From NCBI RefSeq assembly GCF_024170165.1, contig NZ_JALJXP010000004.1, forward strand, positions 310,001 through 374,000: a stretch of 64,000 nt of DNA. Direction: 5' to 3'. The translations under genes were made by a program, and so were the position numbers. The notes under the pieces are model-generated. The model saw nothing but the letters and a program-made list of their open reading frames with translations, had not been told where the DNA came from and made no database searches. This stretch comes from Pseudomonas nitroreducens (GTDB taxonomy: Bacteria > Pseudomonadota > Gammaproteobacteria > Pseudomonadales > Pseudomonadaceae). Each line of letters starts with the position of its first letter. The stretch's first letter is position 1. This document shows, piece after piece, positions 59,052 through 64,000 of the stretch.

Positions 59052-60227
59052 ATGTCCGAATCCCTGAGCACCGACATCCTCATCGTCGGCGGCGGCATCG
59101 CCGGTCTCTGGCTCAATGCCCGCCTGCGGCGCGCCGGCTTTTCCACCGTGCTGGTGGAGAACACCGCGCTGGGCGGCGTGCAGAGCATGCGCTCGCAGGG
59201 GATCATCCATGGCGGCACCAAGTACGCGCTGCATGGCGCGCTGACCGGCGCCTCGGAAGCCATCGCCGACATGCCGGCGCTGTGGCGCGACTGCCTGGCC
59301 GGCACCGGCGAAGTGGACCTGCGTGGCGTGCGCCTGCTCTCCGACGCCCATTACCTGTGGTCACCCGGCGGCCTGGCGGGCAACCTCACCAGCTTCTTCG
59401 CCAGCAAGGCGGTGCGCAGCCGGGTCGCCCAGGTGAAGGGCGCCGACCTGCCGCCAGCCCTGCAGGACAAAGCTTTCAAGGGCAAAGCCTACCGCCTCAC
59501 CGAGCTTGTACTGGATGTACCCAGCCTGGTCGCCCGCCTGGCCGAACTGGCCGGCGACAGCCTGCTGGCCGGCGAACGTTTCGAAGCCCTGCGCGAAGGC
59601 GACAAGCTGGTCGGCCTGCGCGTCGATGGCCGCGACATCCGTGCCCAGCGCGTGGTGCTCAGCGCCGGAGCCGGCAACGAGGCCCTGCTGCGCGAACTGG
59701 GCCTGGAGCGCCCGGAGATGCAGCGTCGCCCGCTGCACATGGTGCTGCTCACCGCGCCGACCCTGAAACCGCTGTACGCCCACTGCCTGGGCGGCGGACC
59801 GAAGCCCCGCGTCACCGTCACCACCCACCCGCTGAGCAACGGCGACTGGGTCTGGTACCTGGGCGGCGACATCGCCGAAGCCGGCGGCGTGGCGCGCAAC
59901 GAGGCCGAGCAGATCGCCGAGGCGCAGCGCGAGCTGCACAAGCTGGTGCCGTGGATCGATCTCTCCGCCGCCCGCTGGGCGACCCTGCGCGTGGACCGCG
60001 CCGAACCCTCGCAGAACAACCTGCTGCGCCCGGACAGCGCCTTCCTCGCCGAGGACGGCGCGCTGCTGGTCGGCTGGCCGACCAAGCTGGCCCTGGCGCC
60101 GAACTTCGCCGACCGCGTGCTGGAGTCCCTGCAGAAGAGCGGCATCCGCCCGCAGGCAAACGCTGACCTGCCGGTCCTGCCGCGTCCGGCCATGGCCCGC
60201 CCAGTGTGGGAGGAACTGTTCGGATGA
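59052..60227 (+). CDS. FAD-dependent oxidoreductase, DAO family (PA4991-like)
   Basis: A 391-aa flavoprotein with the dinucleotide-binding motif TDILIVGGGIAGLWLNARLRR at residues 8-28 (split in function as GGGIAG). VQSMRSQGIIHGGTKYALHG follows, a stretch resembling glycerol-3-phosphate or glycine-oxidase-type DAO enzymes, then VVLSAGAGNEALL and a C-terminal active-site region DWVWYLGGDIAE. The substrate is unknown. GAGG lies 9 nt before the ATG. A TATACT box at 59015-59020 may be its -10 element, but no -35 at good distance was found. It is translationally coupled to the aldo/keto reductase gene by a 4-nt overlap, so the two likely act in one pathway. Confidence 0.85.
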   Translation: MSESLSTDILIVGGGIAGLWLNARLRRAGFSTVLVENTALGGVQSMRSQGIIHGGTKYALHGALTGASEAIADMPALWRDCLAGTGEVDLRGVRLLSDAHYLWSPGGLAGNLTSFFASKAVRSRVAQVKGADLPPALQDKAFKGKAYRLTELVLDVPSLVARLAELAGDSLLAGERFEALREGDKLVGLRVDGRDIRAQRVVLSAGAGNEALLRELGLERPEMQRRPLHMVLLTAPTLKPLYAHCLGGGPKPRVTVTTHPLSNGDWVWYLGGDIAEAGGVARNEAEQIAEAQRELHKLVPWIDLSAARWATLRVDRAEPSQNNLLRPDSAFLAEDGALLVGWPTKLALAPNFADRVLESLQKSGIRPQANADLPVLPRPAMARPVWEELFG

Positions 60228-61027
60228 AGACCCTGCATCATCTGCACCGTCCGCTGGGCAGCACCGGCCTGAACGTCTCGCCGCTGGGCCTGGGCACCGT
60301 GAAGCTCGGCCGCGACCAGGGCGTGAAGTACCCCGCAGGCTTCCGCATCCCCGATGACCGCGAGGCCGCCGACCTGATCGCGCTGGCCCGCGAGCTGGGT
60401 ATCAACCTGATCGACACCGCGCCGGCCTATGGCCGCAGCGAGGAGCGCCTCGGCCCGCTGCTGCGTGGCCAGCGCGATGCCTGGGTGATCGTCAGCAAGA
60501 CCGGCGAGGAATTCGTTGGCGGCCAGTCGCAGTTCGACTTCAGCGCCGCCCACACACGCCGCTCGGTGGAACGCAGCCTGCAGCGCCTGGAAACCGACTA
60601 CATCGACCTGGTGCTGGTGCATTCCGACGGCAACGACCTGGACATCCTGCGCGGCACCGAGGTCTACGCGACCCTGGAGCGCCTGAAGGACGAAGGGCTG
60701 ATCCGCGGTTTCGGTTTCTCCGGCAAGACCGCCGACGGCGGCTTGCTGGCCCTGGAGCGCGGCGACTGCGCGATGGTCACCTACAACCTCAACGAGCAGG
60801 CAGAAAAGCCGGTGATCGACCATGCCCGGGCCCATGGCCGCGGCATTCTGATCAAGAAGGCCCTGGCCAGCGGCCATGCCACCCTCGCCCCCGGCGTCGA
60901 CCCGGTACGTGCCAGTTTCGAGCTGGTGCTGGGCCATCCCGGCGTCGCCAGCGCCATCGTCGGCACCATCAATCCACTGCATCTTGCGCACAATGTAAAC
61001 ATCGCCGCCGAGGTCCTCGACCGCTGA
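60224..61027 (+). CDS. aldo/keto reductase (PA4992-like)
   Basis: A 267-aa TIM-barrel oxidoreductase of the AKR superfamily. The N-terminal LGSTGLNVSPLGLGTVKLGR, the catalytic Asp/Tyr region GINLIDTAPAYGRSEERLG, the Lys in VIVSKTGEE, and the His-containing IDLVLVHSDG are present. The cofactor segment is seen at LGHPGVASAIVGTINPLHLA. The length is below the usual 300-330, mostly in loops, as typical for this subgroup. It begins with ATGA overlap of the flavoprotein stop. The substrate is unknown. Pairing with a DAO flavoenzyme suggests two redox steps on one compound. Confidence 0.87.
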   Translation: MKTLHHLHRPLGSTGLNVSPLGLGTVKLGRDQGVKYPAGFRIPDDREAADLIALARELGINLIDTAPAYGRSEERLGPLLRGQRDAWVIVSKTGEEFVGGQSQFDFSAAHTRRSVERSLQRLETDYIDLVLVHSDGNDLDILRGTEVYATLERLKDEGLIRGFGFSGKTADGGLLALERGDCAMVTYNLNEQAEKPVIDHARAHGRGILIKKALASGHATLAPGVDPVRASFELVLGHPGVASAIVGTINPLHLAHNVNIAAEVLDR

Positions 61028-61361
61028 TCGGCGGTCATGTGACTTACGCATTCCTGTGCCATGCTCCAACTCCCCCGAGGAAAACCCTGGGGCACAGAAA
61101 CTGTCGCCAGCCGGCGATTCCCACGCAAAAGCCTCGGAATCGCCAAGCCTTTCAGGGAAAAATCCGGAAATCCTTTCGATTTTCGATGACACCAGGAGCG
61201 GTGTCAGGCTGTCTAGGTTGTAGCGACCCCGTAATTGAACGATCGGCCGGACCGTCCCTCCAGACGGTCAGCGTTCGCGTCGGCGTCGCTTGCCACGGTA
61301 AGGACGCGCCAGCGCAACCCGGCGCCCTGTACGACCAGGCCCTGCAAGAAAGGAAGACCCT
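61028..61361. other. 334-nt intergenic region with hairpins, no gene seen
   Basis: Two inverted repeats are visible: ggcgattcc (61113-61121) / ggaatcgcc (61136-61144), and tgacacc (61187-61193) / ggtgtca (61200-61206). Neither has a U-run, so they are not clear terminators. No codon-biased frame or promoter hexamer pair stood out. The 3' end has aagaaaggaag before the next start. Confidence 0.5.
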
Positions 61362-62273
61362 ATGCCCCGTACGCTCGCCCGCAAGGACCCGACCGCCTTC
61401 AAGACCCTGCCGCTGCTGGTGGAAGCCAGCCCGGAAGGTCTCATTTACCAGACCCTCGGCAAGCCCCTGAACTTCGCCCAGGTCCTGGAAAAGCGCCGCC
61501 CCATCGAGATCAAAGAGACCGAACGCTTCGTCACCGAACTGGCCAACCTTGGCGTTTCGGTGCGTCTGACCCTGAACTACCAGGGCCGCGACCACTGGAT
61601 CCTGGTGCGCCAGCGCCGAGAAGACCGTGGCGACACGGTGCTCAAGCTGATTTCCGGCTACGTGCCGGCCCACGAGCTGAACCTGCCGCTGCTCACCGCG
61701 ATCCAGGAAGTGGCCGAGGAATGCCTGGTGGAAACCGCCCACGGCTGGCTCGGCGGGCGCTTCGGCGACACCTGGCTGCCGACGCCCTACGAGGGCATCC
61801 TGCGCTACCGCGAGACCAGCCACTTCTCCCTCACCCCGCTGTCCGGTGCCTCGCGCCCGGTGCAGGCTGGCGCGCTGCGCCTGCTTGAGCGCCCGCAGGC
61901 CTACGTGCACCTGCCGACAGCCTCGCTGCAGCTGGTGTATGACCTGCGCCTGGAGCTGCCCAGGGATGCCCGCGAGGTCAGCCTGTTCCATGTCGACGAG
62001 AAACTCGAAAGCGGCCCGCTGGTGGCGCGGCTGGACCGCCGTCGTCCGGACATCTACCTGCTGCCGCTGGAGCACGGCGAGCCGACCGGCGAGCTGTTCA
62101 CCCTGAGCAAGGGCGAGCTGTGCAAGGCCAGCACTCGCGGACTCTGGCTGTCCGAAAGCTTCGCCGAGCAGGATGGCTGGCTCGTGCGCGAGGAACGTAT
62201 CCGCTTCCGCGAGTGGATGGAGCAGTGGCCGCCCGCCGCCGGCAATGCCGGCAGCGGGCGGCGCACGGCCTGA
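61362..62273 (+). CDS. uncharacterised protein with Nudix-like motif (PA4993-like)
   Basis: A 303-aa soluble protein, no named function. Residues 70-125 look like a Nudix fold: strand HWILVRQRRE, then GYVPAHE (Gly99, Glu105) and QEVAEECLV (115-123). The classical box is G-x5-E-x7-REUxEExGU. Here the spacing is x9, the Arg is Gln and the Gly is Leu, so it is a relic or a variant. The C-terminal ~150 residues include a possible second domain (LVYDLRLELPRDAREVSLFHVDE). Homologues are, from memory, sometimes labelled metal ABC transporter ATPase, which nothing in this sequence supports. aaGGAag lies 6 nt before the ATG. It is likely monocistronic. Confidence 0.75.
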   Translation: MPRTLARKDPTAFKTLPLLVEASPEGLIYQTLGKPLNFAQVLEKRRPIEIKETERFVTELANLGVSVRLTLNYQGRDHWILVRQRREDRGDTVLKLISGYVPAHELNLPLLTAIQEVAEECLVETAHGWLGGRFGDTWLPTPYEGILRYRETSHFSLTPLSGASRPVQAGALRLLERPQAYVHLPTASLQLVYDLRLELPRDAREVSLFHVDEKLESGPLVARLDRRRPDIYLLPLEHGEPTGELFTLSKGELCKASTRGLWLSESFAEQDGWLVREERIRFREWMEQWPPAAGNAGSGRRTA

Positions 62274-62389
62274 GGCCACCAACGTAAACCGGCCAGCCTG
62301 ATGGTTGGCTGGGAAAAAGCGCCGCACCTTGAAGTTCTGCGCGGGGTTCTGCCCTCTCCCCGGACAACGCAAATCGCAGGGTGCTCTCG

Positions 62390-63607
62390 TCACTTGAGCT
62401 GACTGGAACTCTTGCCCAGCAGCCGCCGCGCCACGATCAGCAACTGGATCTGCTGGGTGCCTTCGAAGATGTCGAGGATCTTCGAATCCCGCGCCCACTT
62501 CTCCAGCAGTTCCTCTTCCCCATAACCCAGTGCGCCGGCCAGCTCGACGCATTTCAGCGTCACCTCGTTGGCCACTCGCCCGGCCTTGGCCTTGGCGATG
62601 GAAGCCTCCCTGGAGTTGGGCAGACGGTTGTCCGCCATCCAGGCGGCCTTGAGCGTCAGCAGGCGTGCAGCCTCCCATTCGGCCTCCAGGCGATACAGCG
62701 TCGCTTCGGCATGGCTGGCACTGAGCAACGGCTGGCGATAGTCGAAGCGGCAGCCGGCCTTCTTCAACAACTCGCGGGTACGGTCCAGCGATGCCTTGGC
62801 CACGCCGATGGCCATGGCGGCCACCAGTGGGCGGGTGTTGTCGAAGGTTTCCATCACCCCGGCAAAGCCTTTCTGCACGTCGATCTCAGCATTGCCCAGC
62901 AGGTTGGCGGCCGGCACGCGGCAGTCGCTGAAGCTGATGGACGCGGTGTCCGAGGCCTTGATCCCGAGCTTCTTCTCCAGGCGGGTGACGGTCATGCCCG
63001 GTGTGCCCTTCTCCACCACGAAGGACTTGATCGCCGCGCGGCCGAGGCTCTTGTCCAGGGTCGCCCAGACCACCACCGCATCGGCGCGGGCGCCTGAGGT
63101 GACGAAGATCTTCTCGCCATTGAGCAGGTAGTGATCGCCATCGCGGGTGGCCGTGGTGCGGATCGCCGCCGAGTCCGAGCCGCAGCCCGGCTCGGTAATG
63201 GCCATGGCCGCCCAGGTGCCGGAGAAGCGCTTGAGCTGCTCCTCATTGGCCACCGCAGCGATGGCGGCGTTGCCCAGGCCCTGGCGCGGCATGGCCAGCA
63301 GCAGGCCGGTGTCGCCCCAGCACATTTCCATCACGCCCAGGCAGGCGGAGAGGTTGCCGCCGTTCTTTACGCCCTGCTCTGCACCCTTCTCTGCACCAGC
63401 CTTGCGCTTGCTGGCGGAGGTGGCGCCGACGGCGTCCGGCGAGCCGGCATTCATGCCGTCCAGCAGCGCGGCCAGCAGGTCCAGCTCCTTGGGGTAGGCG
63501 TGCTCGGCCTTGTCGTACTTGCGTGAAATCGGGCGCAGGTAGTTCTCCGCCACCTGGCGGGCCTGGTTCTGCAAGGTGCGGAATTTCTTCGGCGTCTCGA
63601 GGTACAT
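62390..63607 (-). CDS. acyl-CoA dehydrogenase (PA4995-like)
   Basis: Flavin-dependent desaturase of acyl-CoA thioesters. The 405-aa protein has a helical N-terminal domain (MYLETPKKFRTLQNQARQVAENYLRPISRKYD is the opening), a beta-domain FAD site with MAITEPGCGSDSAAIRTTA and NGEKIFVTSGARAD, and a C-terminal helical domain ending in GYGEEELLEKWARDSKILDIFEGTQQIQ. The catalytic Glu lies in that final motif (FEGT). Residues 55-85 are a Lys/Gly-rich insertion (GATSASKRKAGAEKGAEQGVKNGG) not typical of short-chain enzymes. The stop lies 10 nt downstream of the partner dehydrogenase's own stop-to-start gap. The chain length of the substrate is unknown. Confidence 0.92.
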   Translation of the reverse strand: MYLETPKKFRTLQNQARQVAENYLRPISRKYDKAEHAYPKELDLLAALLDGMNAGSPDAVGATSASKRKAGAEKGAEQGVKNGGNLSACLGVMEMCWGDTGLLLAMPRQGLGNAAIAAVANEEQLKRFSGTWAAMAITEPGCGSDSAAIRTTATRDGDHYLLNGEKIFVTSGARADAVVVWATLDKSLGRAAIKSFVVEKGTPGMTVTRLEKKLGIKASDTASISFSDCRVPAANLLGNAEIDVQKGFAGVMETFDNTRPLVAAMAIGVAKASLDRTRELLKKAGCRFDYRQPLLSASHAEATLYRLEAEWEAARLLTLKAAWMADNRLPNSREASIAKAKAGRVANEVTLKCVELAGALGYGEEELLEKWARDSKILDIFEGTQQIQLLIVARRLLGKSSSQLK

Positions 63608-63617
63608 GCAAAGCTCC

Positions 63618-64000
63618 TTACAGGTGCAGGCCGCCAGCCATCAGGCTGACGGCGCGCAGGTCGCGGTACCAGCGCTCGGCCGGGTGTTCCTGGGTGAAAC
63701 CGTGGCCACCGAGCAGTTGCACCGCGTCGGTGCCGATCTTCATCGCCTTCTCGGCGCAGAGCAGCTTCGCCAGGTAAGCCTCGCGGTGGAATGCCTGGCC
63801 ACGCTCGGCCAGCGCGCAGGCGCGCCACACCATCAGGCGCATGGCGTCCAGCTCGACGGCGATGTCCGCAACCATGAAGGCCACGCCCTGACGATGGCTG
63901 ATCGGCTCGCCGAAGGCCTCGCGCTCGTTGCAGTAGGTGATCACGTAGTCCAGCGCGGCCTGCCCGGTGCCCACGGCCAGGGCGCACCAGGCCAGCGCGG
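63618..64000 (-). CDS. acyl-CoA dehydrogenase, C-terminal part (cut by window edge, PA4994-like)
   Basis: Only the last 127 codons are inside the window; the frame continues past 64000. The visible part begins ALAWCALAVGTGQAALDYVITYCNEREAFGEPISHRQGVAFMVADIAVELDAMRLMVWRA (helical bundle) and contains the C-terminal motif TDAVQLLGGHGFTQEHPAERWYRDLRAVSL. That motif is diagnostic of acyl-CoA dehydrogenase domain 3. It ends 10 nt before the start of the next dehydrogenase gene, so the two are one transcript and may form a heteromeric or paralogous pair. Such adjacent pairs are known in Pseudomonas fatty-acid or steroid-type degradation. Confidence 0.9.
   Translation of the reverse strand, partial: ALAWCALAVGTGQAALDYVITYCNEREAFGEPISHRQGVAFMVADIAVELDAMRLMVWRACALAERGQAFHREAYLAKLLCAEKAMKIGTDAVQLLGGHGFTQEHPAERWYRDLRAVSLMAGGLHL

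Noticed and set aside
61187..61206. Hairpin tgacacc / ggtgtca as terminator of the aldo/keto reductase gene
   Set aside because: About 160 nt from the stop, short stem and no U-run on either strand; kept only as an intergenic structure.

Overview
This window is GC-rich chromosomal DNA from a Pseudomonas of the P. aeruginosa / P. nitroreducens-like group. Four things support this: protein sequences that read as Pseudomonas orthologues almost throughout, a gene order close to the P. aeruginosa PAO1 segment from purA to about PA4995, FimX with its known degenerate motifs, and many extragenic palindromes of the Pseudomonas type (core gtaggagcgagcttgctcgc). No rRNA, tRNA, CRISPR array, transposase or phage gene was found. 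Assignment to a species is inference.

Layout. 1-16500 holds, mostly on the minus strand, the end of a chemoreceptor gene, purA-hisZ-DUF2065, and the conserved nnrD-tsaE-amiB-mutL-miaA-hfq-hflX-hflK-hflC block. queG, orn and rsgA follow upstream. 16700-27230 carries the flagellar stator genes motBA, an HDOD protein, rhdA (rhodanese), psd, an HPP membrane protein, a PilZ-like protein and fimX, linking motility and c-di-GMP signalling. 27400-34800 has serB divergent from a YtjB/AhpA-like membrane protein with a cyclase-like tail, a YdjM-type membrane protein, a metallophosphoesterase lipoprotein with an ArnT-like glycosyltransferase, and a PqiC lipoprotein. 34900-43430 is the topoisomerase IV / cAMP phosphodiesterase operon (nudF-DUF1249-cpdA-yqiA-parE-esterase-retropepsin-parC). 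43650-49700 has a DUF3298 lipoprotein, cytX and thiC (under a TPP riboswitch) and tolC.

49742-56053 is the accessory part. A repeat-rich 0.6 kb intergenic region precedes a cluster of five genes: class II aldolase, periplasmic solute-binding protein, small cupin, Fe-S flavoenzyme of the Old Yellow Enzyme/demethylase type, and XRE-cupin regulator. This looks like an uncharacterised catabolic module with a perfect 16-bp palindrome in its divergent promoter region. It is the best candidate here for an undescribed system. 56079-64000 returns to core order: waaA, a LysR regulator and an EmrE-type SMR transporter, an FAD oxidoreductase with an aldo/keto reductase, a protein with a Nudix-like motif, and two acyl-CoA dehydrogenases, the last cut by the window edge.

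Most intergenic spaces contain either a rho-independent terminator or one of several families of palindromic repeats. Gene starts were chosen by Shine-Dalgarno position, signal peptide and remembered family N-termini. No database search was run.
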